Shown: piece by piece, positions 52,901 to 62,910 of the stretch | Position numbering within the stretch: position 1 is the stretch's first letter | Layout: every line of letters begins with the position of its first letter | Assembly: GCA_900637275.1 (NCBI GenBank) | Contig: LR134362.1 | Location: 2,193,473 to 2,257,472 of the forward strand | Origin: [Pasteurella] aerogenes | GTDB taxonomy: Bacteria; Pseudomonadota; Gammaproteobacteria; Enterobacterales; Pasteurellaceae | Length of the DNA stretch: 64,000 nt | Direction: 5' to 3' | Program-made: the position numbers and the translations under genes | The notes under the pieces: generated by a model | The model's database searches: none | The model's input: the letters and a program-made list of their open reading frames with translations, nothing else | What the model was told of the DNA's origin: nothing

Positions 52901-54745
52901 TTATTTTCTACGTTCACGGAGCTCTCTTGGGGCACGTTCGTTAAAAGAGCGGTCATTTTTTTCTTTAAATTTACGCTCTGGTTTGCCGAAGCGAGTTTCG
53001 CTGTTACTTCTGCCTTTACGTTTACCGCTGTCGCGATCATAACTGCGCTCATTACCACGTTCATGCCCGTGGGCGTTATTATGGGCTTCGCCGACAAAAG
53101 TCATGCGCATTTGTTTGTTTAAAATGCGTGTTTTGCCAAAGACTTGTAATAATTCTTTCGGCATTCCTTGCGGAAGTTCAATGGTAGAATAGTCATCGTA
53201 TAATTTAATGTGTCCAATATAGCGGCTGTTAATATCGCCTTCATTCGCGATAGCGCCGACAATATGGCGCACTTCTACCCCATCCGCACGTCCAACTTCA
53301 ACGCGGTATAAATCCATAGGTTGTGGATTTCCGTAGCCGCGGCGTTCTGCTGACCGGGAATTTTCACGACGCTCACGGCGATCGCTGCGTTCACCACGTT
53401 CTCCGCGACGGCGTTTTTCGATAACAGGATCCGGTGGTAAAATCAGTTTTTGTTTACCTTGTAATAGCATTAACATTGCTGCTGCAATATCTTCTTGATC
53501 CTGATCGGCGGTAAACAAGTCTTCCAGCAAACCTCGGTACATATCAAGATCATGATGTTCTAGCTGTTTGGTAATTTTTGCCACAAATTTTTTGCGGCGA
53601 CAGGCTTGCAACGCTTCATGATTCGGTACTTCGACTTCTTCAATCGGTTTTTTCATTAATCGTTCAATATTACCAAGCAAACGACGTTCTTTCGGTTCCA
53701 CGAAAAGAATAGCACGTCCGGCACGTCCGGCTCGTCCGGTACGACCGATACGATGTACATAGCTTTCTGCATCAAGTGGAATATCATAGTTAAATACCAA
53801 GCTTATCCGTTCTACGTCCAAACCACGTGCGGCAACGTCGGTGGCAACTAAGATATCCAAACTTCCGTTACGTAAACGATCAAGGGTTTGTTCACGTAAT
53901 TGTTGGGTCATGTCGCCATTTAACGCTGCGGCACGGAAACCGTGTTTTTCCAATAATTCGGTGATATCTAGAGTACCGGTTTTAGTGCGGGTGAAAATAA
54001 TTGCGGCATCAAAATCTTCCACTTCAAGGAAACGCAAAAGCGCTTCATTTTTGCGAAAACCGTGAACGTACCAGCAACTTTGTGTAATATCCGGTGCAGT
54101 TTGTTGATTAGATTGAATTTTAACTTCTTGCGGCTCTTGCATAAAGCGTTTGGTAATGCGACGGATTGGTTCCGGCATGGTCGCTGAGAATAGCGCAGTT
54201 TGGTGATTTTCGGGTAATTCCGCCATCACGGTTTCAACATCTTCAATAAAGCCCATGCGTAACATTTCATCGGCTTCATCCAATACGATAGATTGCAATT
54301 CAGATAAATCCAGTGTACCACGACGGATATGATCTAAAATACGTCCGGGAGTACCGACTACGACTTGTGCGCCTTGTTTTAGTGCGCGCAATTGAATGTC
54401 ATAACGTTGACCGCCATATAGAGTGACAATACGCATGCCTTTGGCGTGTTTTACAAATTGTTCGCAAGCATCAGCCACTTGAATTGCAAGTTCACGGGTT
54501 GGTGCCATCACTAACATTTGTGGATATTTTTTATCGGTGTCAATTTGTGCTAATAACGGGAGTGAGAACGCCGCTGTTTTTCCGCTACCGGTTTGTGCCA
54601 TACCCAGTACGTCGCGCCCGTTTAGTAAATGTGGAATACATGCTTGTTGAATTGGTGAAGGGGTTACAAAGCCCATTTCGGAAACAGCAGTAAGAATAAA
54701 TTCAGGCAAGCCTAAATCATGGAAAGTGGTTTGAATTTCAGTCAT
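52901..54745 (-). CDS. deaD: Cold-shock DEAD-box RNA helicase DeaD (CsdA)
   Basis: A 614-residue helicase. Motifs: Q-motif TPSPIQQACIPH, motif I MAQTGSGKTAAF (near 51), PTRELA, DEADEML (near 156), SAT, and HRIGRTGRAG (near 329). A DbpA-like RNA-binding domain (YRVEVGRADGV, then IVGAIANEGDIN, near 485-515) follows, then an Arg/Gly/Asn-rich tail. Active in ribosome assembly and mRNA decay in the cold. The pnp-nlpI-deaD order is the same as in E. coli. Confidence 0.94.
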   Translation of the reverse strand: MTEIQTTFHDLGLPEFILTAVSEMGFVTPSPIQQACIPHLLNGRDVLGMAQTGSGKTAAFSLPLLAQIDTDKKYPQMLVMAPTRELAIQVADACEQFVKHAKGMRIVTLYGGQRYDIQLRALKQGAQVVVGTPGRILDHIRRGTLDLSELQSIVLDEADEMLRMGFIEDVETVMAELPENHQTALFSATMPEPIRRITKRFMQEPQEVKIQSNQQTAPDITQSCWYVHGFRKNEALLRFLEVEDFDAAIIFTRTKTGTLDITELLEKHGFRAAALNGDMTQQLREQTLDRLRNGSLDILVATDVAARGLDVERISLVFNYDIPLDAESYVHRIGRTGRAGRAGRAILFVEPKERRLLGNIERLMKKPIEEVEVPNHEALQACRRKKFVAKITKQLEHHDLDMYRGLLEDLFTADQDQEDIAAAMLMLLQGKQKLILPPDPVIEKRRRGERGERSDRRERRENSRSAERRGYGNPQPMDLYRVEVGRADGVEVRHIVGAIANEGDINSRYIGHIKLYDDYSTIELPQGMPKELLQVFGKTRILNKQMRMTFVGEAHNNAHGHERGNERSYDRDSGKRKGRSNSETRFGKPERKFKEKNDRSFNERAPRELRERRK

Positions 54746-54877
54746 TAAAAAATACTCGAATGTAAAAAGGAAAGCTCAATAAGGCTCCTTTCAGATAATT
54801 ATAAATTGTTGCTTACAAGGATAATCCCTAATTCGTTTCACAACACCTGAGACAAAAAACCGGAAAGGTTAAATGTC

Positions 54878-55780
54878 TTATTCTGCTTGATTGCGTTTCA
54901 ATTGATTCAATTCAAGCAATGCAAAACGATACTCAACAAAGTTATACACCTGATTTGCCATGGCAAGTTTAAATAGCGTTTCCGCCTCGTCAACTTGACC
55001 CATATTGAGTTTTTGTTTCGCTAGATAGAAGTAAGTTTCAGTCAAAATCTCCGCATATTGCGACGATGTCGGATCAACAAAACGCTGTGCTTTCTTTTGT
55101 AATTCTTCGACTGTCAATTTACCTAAATAATATTGGACAAGATTTGTGCCCCAGTAGTCTGCGGAAAGTTCCGTTGCACGCGTTGCTAGATTTTGTTGCG
55201 CTTCATTTGGTTTCAATTTCAGCTCATTTAAATATAGCCATAATACACGATAAGGATCAGATTTATCTGCTTGATAAAACTTCAGAAAATCTTCTTCCGC
55301 TAGATTATAACGTCCCACATAATAGAAATCCAAACCTCGGTTGAGGTAAGTATATTCATAGTTAGGATCCAATTCCAACACCGCATTAAATGCATCCAAT
55401 GCACTATCATAGTCTTCATCCAATAGGAGATAAAGCCCAAGATAATTATACACCGCCGCCATTTTAGGTTGGAGTGCGAGTGCTTGAGTAAAATCATAAC
55501 GAGCTAATCCCCATAAACCGAGGCTGTCATATAAAACACCGCGTTCAAAATGCAGTGCCGCCCGCTCATCATTACTCATCTGCCCCACGAGCAATACTTG
55601 GCTTATACGAACAATCATGACTTCTTGTTCAAAATGAATATTCGGATTTTGTTCTGCCAATACAATCTTATTTCTATTTCCTAAGTTTGAACCAGTACTG
55701 ATACAACCGCTCAAAAATAGAACAATACAAAAACTTGGCAAAAATCGAACGAATTTTAACAACTGAGAAAGTTGTAACAT
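54878..55780 (-). CDS. nlpI: Lipoprotein NlpI (TPR)
   Basis: A 300-residue outer-membrane lipoprotein. Lipobox LFLSGC ends the signal peptide near residue 26. Tetratricopeptide repeats are evident (ALHFERGVLYDSLGLWGLARYDF, then AAVYNYLGLYLLLDEDYDSALDAFNAVLELDPNYEYTYLNRG). In E. coli NlpI is an adaptor for murein hydrolases and the Prc protease. ATG 55780 is preferred over the adjacent GTG. It lies between pnp and deaD, as in E. coli. Confidence 0.92.
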   Translation of the reverse strand: MLQLSQLLKFVRFLPSFCIVLFLSGCISTGSNLGNRNKIVLAEQNPNIHFEQEVMIVRISQVLLVGQMSNDERAALHFERGVLYDSLGLWGLARYDFTQALALQPKMAAVYNYLGLYLLLDEDYDSALDAFNAVLELDPNYEYTYLNRGLDFYYVGRYNLAEEDFLKFYQADKSDPYRVLWLYLNELKLKPNEAQQNLATRATELSADYWGTNLVQYYLGKLTVEELQKKAQRFVDPTSSQYAEILTETYFYLAKQKLNMGQVDEAETLFKLAMANQVYNFVEYRFALLELNQLKRNQAE

Positions 55781-55867
55781 CACGGATAAGCCTTATAGCA
55801 CAGATATTGCTTTGTTTTTCATAGTATTACGACAAGATTGTCATACCATGATATTAAATTCTCATCG

Positions 55868-55898
55868 AATGATACCGGGCTGAGTGTCCGGTATCATT
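55868..55898 (-). terminator. Stem-loop between pnp and nlpI
   Basis: AATGATACCGG pairs with CCGGTATCATT around a short loop. No T-run follows on the minus strand, so it may be an mRNA-processing or 3'-stabilising structure rather than a terminator. Confidence 0.5.
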
Positions 55899-55908
55899 CA
55901 GTTAAACC

Positions 55909-58053
55909 TTAAATTTCGTCTTGTTCCATATCAGAAGCGACAGGTTGTTGTGCTTCCGTTGTTTTAGCGACAAGATCTTTCATGGTTAAACGAATACGTC
56001 CTTGACGATCAATTTCGACAACTTTTACTGTCACTTCTTGGCCGACACTTAAGTAATCGCTTACTTTCTCAACGCGTTCTTCTGCAATTTGAGAAATATG
56101 TACTAAGCCTTCTTTGTTTCCGACTAAGGTTACAAAGGCACCGAAATCCGCTAAACGGGAAACTTTACCCTTATAAGTTGCGCCGGCTTCAACTTCGGCA
56201 GTAATGTCTTCGATACGCGCCATGACTTCTTTAACCGCATTGTTATCAACTGCCGCAATTTTAACAGTACCATCATCATCAATATCAATAGAAGTGCCGG
56301 TTTCTTCGGTTAATGCGCGAATTACTGCACCACCTTTACCGATCACATCTTTGATTTTCTTCGGATCAATTTTCATGGTATGGATACGTGGCGCGAATTC
56401 AGAAATACTTTCACGCGGCGCAGAAATCGCTTGTTCCATTACACCTAAAATATGCATACGCGCACTTTTCGCTTGGTTTAACGCAATTTGCATAATTTCG
56501 GCGGTAATCCCTTCGATTTTAATATCCATTTGTAACGCAGTGACCCCTTCGCGTGTACCGGCGACTTTGAAGTCCATATCGCCAAGGTGGTCTTCGTCAC
56601 CTAAAATATCAGAAAGTACTACGAATTTGTCTTCTTCTTTCACTAATCCCATCGCAATACCCGCAACAGCTGCTTTAATTGGCACACCCGCATCCATTAA
56701 TGCAAGAGAAGCGCCACATACGGATGCCATGGAAGAAGAACCATTAGATTCGGTAATTTCAGATACCACGCGAACAACATAAGGGAACTCGGCTAAAGTC
56801 GGCATAACCGCTGCTACACCGCGTTTTGCTAAACGACCGTGACCGATTTCACGGCGTTTTGGCGAACCAATCATCCCAGTTTCACCGACAGAATACGGAG
56901 GGAAGTTATAGTGGAATAAGAAATGATCGGTTTTTTCGCCGGTCAATTCATCAATAATTTGCGCATCGCGTTCAGTTCCCAACGTAGCTACGGCTAAAGC
57001 CTGTGTTTCACCACGAGTAAAGATTGCCGAACCATGGGTACGCGGTAACACACCGGTACAAATATCTAATGCCCTAACAGTATCTACTGTACGTCCATCA
57101 ATACGCGGTTCGCCATTTAAAATACGACCGCGTACGATTTGACTTTCAAGTGCGGTGAAAATATCAACAATTTTTCCTTCGCTGATTTCTTCGCCTTCCG
57201 TTGCTTCTGCGGTGATTTGAGCAATCACATCCGCTTTGATGCTATCAATTTGCTCATAGCGAGCTTGTTTTTCTGTAATGCGATAAGCATCACCCAAACG
57301 TGCTTCAGCAATAGCTTTTACTTTGTCGATTAACGCAGTATTTGGTTGTGGAGCAACCCAATCCCAACGCGGTTTTCCAGCTTCAGCAGCAAATTCTTTA
57401 ATTGCTTCTACAACTACTTGTTGTTGCTGATGACCAAAAACCACTGCGGCTAACATTTGCTCTTCAGTTAAAATATCCGCTTCGGATTCGACCATTAATA
57501 CCGCTTTATCTGTACCGGCAACCACCAAATCCAAACGACTTTGTTTTTGTTCGTTAATGGTTGGGTTTAACACGAATTGATCGTTGATAAAACCGACACG
57601 TGCTGCTCCGATTGGACCGTTGAACGGAACGCCAGAAAGAGAAAGTGCAGCAGAAGCCCCGATCATAGCAACTAAATCCGGGCTGATTTGTGGATTAACG
57701 GATACTACAGTGGCAACTACTTGAATTTCGTTAAAGAAACCTTCTGGGAATAACGGACGAATTGGACGGTCAATTAAACGTGCGATTAAGGTTTCGCCTT
57801 CAGATGGACGACCTTCGCGTTTGAAAAAACCACCTGGAATACGACCTGCTGCGTAAGTACGCTCTTGATAATTAACGGTTAATGGAAAGAAATCTTGCCC
57901 TTCTTTCACGTCTTTTTTCGCTACCACGCTGACAAATACTGTCGTATCGTCCATACTCGCCATCACCGCGGCGGTTGCTTGACGTGCGATTGCACCGGTT
58001 TCTAATGTTACGGTATGTTGACCGTATTTAAACTGTTTAACAATTGGATTCAC
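55909..58053 (-). CDS. pnp: Polyribonucleotide nucleotidyltransferase (PNPase)
   Basis: A 714-residue 3'-to-5' phosphorolytic exoribonuclease and degradosome component. Two RNase PH-like domains flank a helical domain; the KH domain has IGKGGAVIRALTEET near 560 and the S1 domain GKVSRLADFGAFVTLVGNKEGLVHISQI near 625. I place the start at the GTG of 58053-58051 (NPIVKQFKYGQHTVTLETG follows). It has AAAGGA seven bases upstream and gives the usual length. An in-frame ATG at 58074 would make the Shine-Dalgarno coding. Confidence 0.94.
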   Translation of the reverse strand: MNPIVKQFKYGQHTVTLETGAIARQATAAVMASMDDTTVFVSVVAKKDVKEGQDFFPLTVNYQERTYAAGRIPGGFFKREGRPSEGETLIARLIDRPIRPLFPEGFFNEIQVVATVVSVNPQISPDLVAMIGASAALSLSGVPFNGPIGAARVGFINDQFVLNPTINEQKQSRLDLVVAGTDKAVLMVESEADILTEEQMLAAVVFGHQQQQVVVEAIKEFAAEAGKPRWDWVAPQPNTALIDKVKAIAEARLGDAYRITEKQARYEQIDSIKADVIAQITAEATEGEEISEGKIVDIFTALESQIVRGRILNGEPRIDGRTVDTVRALDICTGVLPRTHGSAIFTRGETQALAVATLGTERDAQIIDELTGEKTDHFLFHYNFPPYSVGETGMIGSPKRREIGHGRLAKRGVAAVMPTLAEFPYVVRVVSEITESNGSSSMASVCGASLALMDAGVPIKAAVAGIAMGLVKEEDKFVVLSDILGDEDHLGDMDFKVAGTREGVTALQMDIKIEGITAEIMQIALNQAKSARMHILGVMEQAISAPRESISEFAPRIHTMKIDPKKIKDVIGKGGAVIRALTEETGTSIDIDDDGTVKIAAVDNNAVKEVMARIEDITAEVEAGATYKGKVSRLADFGAFVTLVGNKEGLVHISQIAEERVEKVSDYLSVGQEVTVKVVEIDRQGRIRLTMKDLVAKTTEAQQPVASDMEQDEI

Positions 58054-58544
58054 AATGTTTTTCCTTTCTATCAAATAAAACCATCGGCGAGACTATCGCC
58101 TTAACTTGTGCTTTTTCCTAATTGCGACTAGCGAAAATAATCTCCTAACTTACCGCTTTTTAGGGATTGTAAATCGGTCGTTATAAAATTATTTTTGATA
58201 GCCGCACGCCAACAGGAAAAAACAAGTCACAGCATTATACAGGTCTTTTGGGTTTATGGGTAATGTTTTGTGCGCTTTTACTAAATGTTTATATTTTGTT
58301 TAAAAATTATTTTTTAAATTTTTTAAAAAATGAATTAAAAATAAGCATTTTATTCAGTATTTTTGTTTCAAAAATTTAAAATCACCCTTAGAAAAAACGA
58401 TTTTTCAATAATTAATAAAAAATAAATAAATGTATAATTGTTAACTTTTTAGAAAATATATTTTAACTAAAAATATCTTTATCTGTAACAAGTGCTTAAT
58501 ATAATTAAGACTCATTGTGTCTAATGATAAGGAAATTAATAAAA
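58054..58544. other. Gene-free AT-rich region between pnp and the DoxX gene
   Basis: It contains the pnp leader on the minus strand and, from about 58290 to 58500, a very A/T-rich stretch with many TTTAAA- and AAATTT-type runs. rpsO, which often precedes pnp, is not here. I see no gene and no clear promoter. Confidence 0.5.
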
Positions 58545-58970
58545 ATGAATGCTCTAATTCAAAAATTCAATCAAATTGTAGATCATCCTGATCTTGCCAA
58601 ACTTGTTCTTCGTGTGGTTTTTGGTGGTATGTTCTTGTTGTACGGTATTGCTAATGCGACAAATGACAGAAGTTTTGGTTTTATCGTTTCTCTAATGGAA
58701 AAAGCAAGCCTTCCTGGCTTCTTTGCTTACGGAGTCTATTTGGGTCAAATTCTTGCGCCAATTCTCATCATCATCGGTTTATTTACCCGCATCTCTGCGT
58801 TTGTTGCAATGATGACTTGTGTGATGATTATTGGTTTAGCTCACGCTCACGAAATTTTCAGTTTAAATAAATTCGGTGGCTGGGCGATCGAATCTCCGGC
58901 AGACTTCTTATTCGCTTATTTAGCGATTATGTTATGGGGTTCCGGAAAATACGCGGTCAAATCGGATTAA
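58545..58970 (+). CDS. DoxX family membrane protein
   Basis: 141 residues with four predicted helices. LAKLVLRVVFGGMFLLYGI near 17-35, FFAYGVYLGQILAPILIIIGLFTRISAFVAMM near 59-90 and the LFAYLAIMLWGSGKY end fit the DoxX family. Members are thought to associate with redox enzymes in the membrane, but function here is unknown. ATG 58545 has AAGGAA about 10 bases upstream. It stands alone. Confidence 0.82.
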   Translation: MNALIQKFNQIVDHPDLAKLVLRVVFGGMFLLYGIANATNDRSFGFIVSLMEKASLPGFFAYGVYLGQILAPILIIIGLFTRISAFVAMMTCVMIIGLAHAHEIFSLNKFGGWAIESPADFLFAYLAIMLWGSGKYAVKSD

Positions 58971-59011
58971 GTTGAATTCTCCTCAAAAAAGTAAGTTGCT
59001 CTAGCAACCAA

Positions 59012-59050
59012 GTGCGGTCAGAAAATGAAATATTTTTGACCGCACTTTGA
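59012..59050. terminator. Inverted uptake-sequence terminator
   Basis: AAGTGCGGTCA pairs with TGACCGCACTT around a 17-base A/T loop, between the DoxX gene and the convergent hslU. Confidence 0.78.
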
Positions 59051-59167
59051 TTTGAATTGTTATATCAGTCTAGCGGGCGTTTTGGGGTATTTTTATTTAC
59101 ATCCCACCATAAAAATGGACAAAAGTATTAACTTTGTCCATTTCTGATTAAACAAATGATGTCATCT

Positions 59168-60499
59168 TTATAAGATAAAACGACTCAAATCTTCGTTTTC
59201 TACTACATCACCTAATGCATCAATCACAAAGGCTTCATCAATATTAACAGTCTGACCGCTCATATCGCTGGCGTTAAATGAGATTTTATCCATCAAACGC
59301 TCCATGACCGTATGTAAACGTCTAGCACCGATATTTTCCGTTTTTTCATTAACACGGAAAGCCGCTTCGGCGATTTTTTTGATTGCCTCTTGGGTAAAGC
59401 TAATATTTACGCCTTCGGTTGCCATTAACGCTTTGTATTGTTCCGTTAATGAAGCATTTGGTTCGGTTAGGATACGCTCAAAATCATGTGCAGTTAACGC
59501 AGATAATTCTACGCGAATTGGTAATCGACCTTGCAACTCCGGAATAAGATCTGACGGACGAGCAACTTGGAAGGCGCCGGAAGCAATAAACAGAATATGA
59601 TCGGTTTTGACCATCCCATGTTTCGTATTGACGGTGGAACCTTCGACTAGTGGAAGTAAATCGCGTTGTACGCCTTCGCGTGAGACATCAGCGCCGCTGT
59701 ATTCGCCTTTTTTACAAATTTTGTCAATTTCATCAATAAACACAATCCCATTTTGTTCAACTGCATCAATGACTTTTTGTTTTAATTCTTCCGGATTAAT
59801 TAATTTTGCCGCTTCATCTTCAATTAAGGTTTTTAGTGCATCCTTAATTTTCATTTTGCGCTTGGTGGTTTGTGAGTTGGATAAGCCTTGGAATAAGGAT
59901 TGTAATTGATTGGTCATATCTTCCATGCCTGGAGGTGTCATGATTTCTACGCCCATCGGTACAGCAGCAACGTCAATTTCAATTTCTTTTTCGTCTAATT
60001 GTCCTTCACGTAATTTTTTACGGAAAACTTGGCGAGTATTGCTGCCAAGGTTATGCCCTTCAACTTCACCCCATTGATTTTTACTCGGTGGCAATAATAC
60101 GTCTAAAATGCGATCTTCTGCTGCTTCTTCCGCACGAAAACGGTTCTTTTCAATTTCTTGTTGGCGCACTAATTTCATGGCGCTGTCGGTTAGATCACGA
60201 ATAATAGAATCCACTTCTTTACCAACGTAGCCAACTTCAGTAAATTTTGTGGCTTCTACTTTAATAAAAGGGGCATTGGCAAGTTTTGCCAAGCGACGGG
60301 CAATTTCGGTTTTCCCCACGCCGGTCGGACCAATCATTAGGATATTTTTTGGTGTCACTTCATGACGAAGCGGTTCTTGTAATTGCATTCTGCGCCAGCG
60401 GTTACGCAAGGCGATCGCCACTGCACGTTTGGCATCCGCTTGGCCGATAATGTGTAAATCAAGTTCGGAAACGATTTCTCTTGGGGTCATTTCAGACAT
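59168..60499 (-). CDS. hslU: HslU, ATPase subunit of the HslVU protease
   Basis: A 443-residue AAA+ unfoldase (ClpY). It begins MSEMTPREIVSEL, has Walker A GPTGVGKTE near 60-68, Walker B FIDEID near 252, and the intermediate I-domain between. GYVGKEVDS near 91 is the substrate-gripping pore loop. It unfolds proteins for the HslV peptidase. Located 57 bases downstream of hslV in one heat-shock operon. Confidence 0.97.
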   Translation of the reverse strand: MSEMTPREIVSELDLHIIGQADAKRAVAIALRNRWRRMQLQEPLRHEVTPKNILMIGPTGVGKTEIARRLAKLANAPFIKVEATKFTEVGYVGKEVDSIIRDLTDSAMKLVRQQEIEKNRFRAEEAAEDRILDVLLPPSKNQWGEVEGHNLGSNTRQVFRKKLREGQLDEKEIEIDVAAVPMGVEIMTPPGMEDMTNQLQSLFQGLSNSQTTKRKMKIKDALKTLIEDEAAKLINPEELKQKVIDAVEQNGIVFIDEIDKICKKGEYSGADVSREGVQRDLLPLVEGSTVNTKHGMVKTDHILFIASGAFQVARPSDLIPELQGRLPIRVELSALTAHDFERILTEPNASLTEQYKALMATEGVNISFTQEAIKKIAEAAFRVNEKTENIGARRLHTVMERLMDKISFNASDMSGQTVNIDEAFVIDALGDVVENEDLSRFIL

Positions 60500-60556
60500 A
60501 ATATTATTCCTTTTACAATGTAGTGGGGTGCTATGGTATTTGCTGTAGCATCAAAT

Positions 60557-61081
60557 TTAAGGTAATTCTTCGATAGTAAAATTGGTGTTGGTGTAAACGC
60601 AAATATCGCCAGCGATTTGTAAGGATTTTTCGACGATTTCTCGGGCGGAAAGCTCGGTATTTTGCACCAATGCACGGGCAGCAGAAAGGGCATAATTGCC
60701 ACCGGAACCAATTGCAAGAATTTGATCGGCTTCCGGTTGAACCACATCGCCGATACCCGTAATAATTAAACTTTCTTTTTCATCTGCGACGATAAGCATG
60801 GCTTCTAATTTGCGTAAGGCGCGATCTGTTCTCCAATCTTTCGCTAATTCGACCGCACTTTTAAGCAAATGTCCTTGGTGTAATTCGAGTTTGCGTTCAA
60901 ATAATTCAAATAAGGTGAATGCATCAGCCGTACCACCGGCAAAGCCCGCTAATACTTTGTTATTGTATAAGCGGCGAACTTTGCGCGCGTTGCCTTTCAT
61001 TACAGTATTGCCAAGAGATACTTGTCCATCACCGCCCACAACCACTTTTCCGTTGCGGCGAACACTTACGATTGTTGTCAT
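60557..61081 (-). CDS. hslV: HslV, peptidase subunit of the HslVU protease
   Basis: A 174-residue proteasome-like peptidase. The catalytic Thr follows the initiator Met (MTTIVSVRR), and GDGQVSLGNTVMK near 17 is family-typical. It forms a double hexamer capped by HslU. A sigma-32 promoter lies 36 bases upstream. Confidence 0.97.
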   Translation of the reverse strand: MTTIVSVRRNGKVVVGGDGQVSLGNTVMKGNARKVRRLYNNKVLAGFAGGTADAFTLFELFERKLELHQGHLLKSAVELAKDWRTDRALRKLEAMLIVADEKESLIITGIGDVVQPEADQILAIGSGGNYALSAARALVQNTELSAREIVEKSLQIAGDICVYTNTNFTIEELP

Positions 61082-61116
61082 TTTCTTTTCCTATGTTTTA
61101 TTGACATATGGAAACT

Positions 61117-61144
61117 AAATGGGGGCGAAATTGCGGCTTTCAAG
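61117..61144 (-). promoter_or_regulatory. Sigma-32 heat-shock promoter of hslVU
   Basis: On the minus strand CTTGAAA (61144-61138), 13 bases, CCCCATTT (61124-61117). Same spacing as the groES and fxsA promoters. Confidence 0.88.
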
Positions 61145-61231
61145 AGGTGGTGTCAGATTTTCAAAGGGTTTTTCACGTAAACAATGTGTGCCGGCATAGA
61201 AAAGTGCGGTCAAAAAATGCCATGTTTAGTT

Positions 61232-61260
61232 AAAAAAGAAGGCATCAAATTGATGCCTTC
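61232..61260 (-). terminator. yidC terminator
   Basis: GAAGGCATCAA / TTGATGCCTTC forms an 11-bp stem followed on the minus strand by TTTTTT. It ends the rpmH-rnpA-yidD-yidC operon. Confidence 0.88.
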
Positions 61261-61272
61261 TACAATTTGGAA

Positions 61273-62910
61273 TTATTTCTTACGAGAATGTAAGCCTTTT
61301 TTCTCCAATCCACGATAAATCAATTGTTGCTGAACAATCGTGATCAAGTTAGATACCAACCAGTACAAGACTAAGCCTGCTGGGAACCAAAGGAAGAATA
61401 CCATGAAAATCAATGGCATAAAGTTCATTACTTTTTGTTGCATTGGATCTGCCACTGGAGTTGGCGACATTTTTTGCAACAAGAACATTGAACCGCCCAT
61501 CAAAATCGGTAGGATATAGTATGGATCTTGTGCCGATAAGTCTTGAATCCAACCAAAGAATGGCGCATGACGTAATTCGACTGCTTCCATAAATGTCCAA
61601 TATAAGGCGATGAAAATAGGCATCTGGAGTAGAATTGGCAAACAGCCGCCTAACGGGTTCACTTTTTCTTCTTTATATAATTTCATCATTTCTTGGCTCA
61701 TGCGTTGGCGATCATCACCGAAACGTTCACGCATTTCTTGCATTTTCGGTTGTAACATCCGCATTTTTGCCATTGAGGTGTATTGCGCTTTGGTTAATGG
61801 ATACAAAATCGCTTTCACCACTAAAGTTACCCCAATAATCGCCAAGCCCCAGTTTTGCACTAAAGATTGAATAATGGTCAATAATTTAAACAACGGTTTC
61901 GCAATGAACCATGCCCAACCGTAATCTACGGTTAAGTCTAAGTGATTTGCCACCTCGCCCATTTGTTCTTGCAATTTAGGACCTGTCCATAATTTGCTGG
62001 TGATGGTTTGTGTGGTACCTGCCGGAACAACCGTCACTGGTCCGCGATAACCGATAGAACCGATATTATTTGCTTTGTCGGTTAAGCTATAAAGTTGGTT
62101 ATCTGAATCTTGATTTGGGATCCAAGCAGAGACGAAATAATGCTGTAAAATTGCTACCCAACCAGCTTTGGTGTTAACGGATAGATTAGCATTTCCCATA
62201 TCTTCAAAACTGTATTTTTTATAGTTCGTTTCAGAAGAAGAGTATGCGCCCCCGGTATAAGTTGGCATTGCCATGCTGCCGGAGCTTTCTACTAGGGTAT
62301 GTCTTAATTGACCGTAAGGCTCAACTTCAATGGCATTCGCACTTTGGTTTTGAATTTCAAAGTTGACGCCAACATCATATTCACCGCGTTTTAACACGAA
62401 GATTTTACGATAAGTCACCCCGTTTTTCTCAAAGACGAAAGGAACGCTAAGCTCATTTTGCCCATCTGCTAATTTGAAATTATCACCGCTCACTTGATAA
62501 TCGGCACGGCCAGCAGTGCTATCAATACCGTCTTTTCCGATTAAACCGCTTTGTGCAATATAAACGTGTTCAGGTGTATTTGTTAATAACACAAAAGGTG
62601 TATTGGATTTTAATTCCGCATCATATTTTAACAATTCAGAACTAATCACATCACCGCCTAAGGTATCTACTTTTAAGCGAAACACATCATTTTCAAGGGT
62701 AATTACACGCCCTTTTACTTGTGTATCGGTAGCGATTGCGGCGGTTGAAGAAGAACTTGCCGGAACATCAGAAGTGTTCGTAGGCGTTGTGGTTTGCGCT
62801 TGTTCAGTGGCAACCGGCTGAGGAGTGTTATAATCCATTTGCCATTGCTGATAAACAAGAAAAGAAATAAAGAGTAGTGCTAGCACTAAGAGGCTACGTC
62901 TTGAATCCAT
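61273..62910 (-). CDS. yidC: Membrane protein insertase YidC
   Basis: A 545-residue insertase that works alone or with SecYEG. One N-terminal helix (RSLLVLALLFISFLVYQQW), a large periplasmic beta domain (about 60-340), then the conserved five-helix core. KAQYTSMAKMRMLQPKMQEMRE near 376 is the coiled C1 region and the C-terminus is basic. Last gene of the operon. Confidence 0.96.
   Translation of the reverse strand: MDSRRSLLVLALLFISFLVYQQWQMDYNTPQPVATEQAQTTTPTNTSDVPASSSSTAAIATDTQVKGRVITLENDVFRLKVDTLGGDVISSELLKYDAELKSNTPFVLLTNTPEHVYIAQSGLIGKDGIDSTAGRADYQVSGDNFKLADGQNELSVPFVFEKNGVTYRKIFVLKRGEYDVGVNFEIQNQSANAIEVEPYGQLRHTLVESSGSMAMPTYTGGAYSSSETNYKKYSFEDMGNANLSVNTKAGWVAILQHYFVSAWIPNQDSDNQLYSLTDKANNIGSIGYRGPVTVVPAGTTQTITSKLWTGPKLQEQMGEVANHLDLTVDYGWAWFIAKPLFKLLTIIQSLVQNWGLAIIGVTLVVKAILYPLTKAQYTSMAKMRMLQPKMQEMRERFGDDRQRMSQEMMKLYKEEKVNPLGGCLPILLQMPIFIALYWTFMEAVELRHAPFFGWIQDLSAQDPYYILPILMGGSMFLLQKMSPTPVADPMQQKVMNFMPLIFMVFFLWFPAGLVLYWLVSNLITIVQQQLIYRGLEKKGLHSRKK

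Noticed and set aside
58054..58544. rpsO upstream of pnp
   Set aside because: No S15-like frame is present on either strand in this gap.
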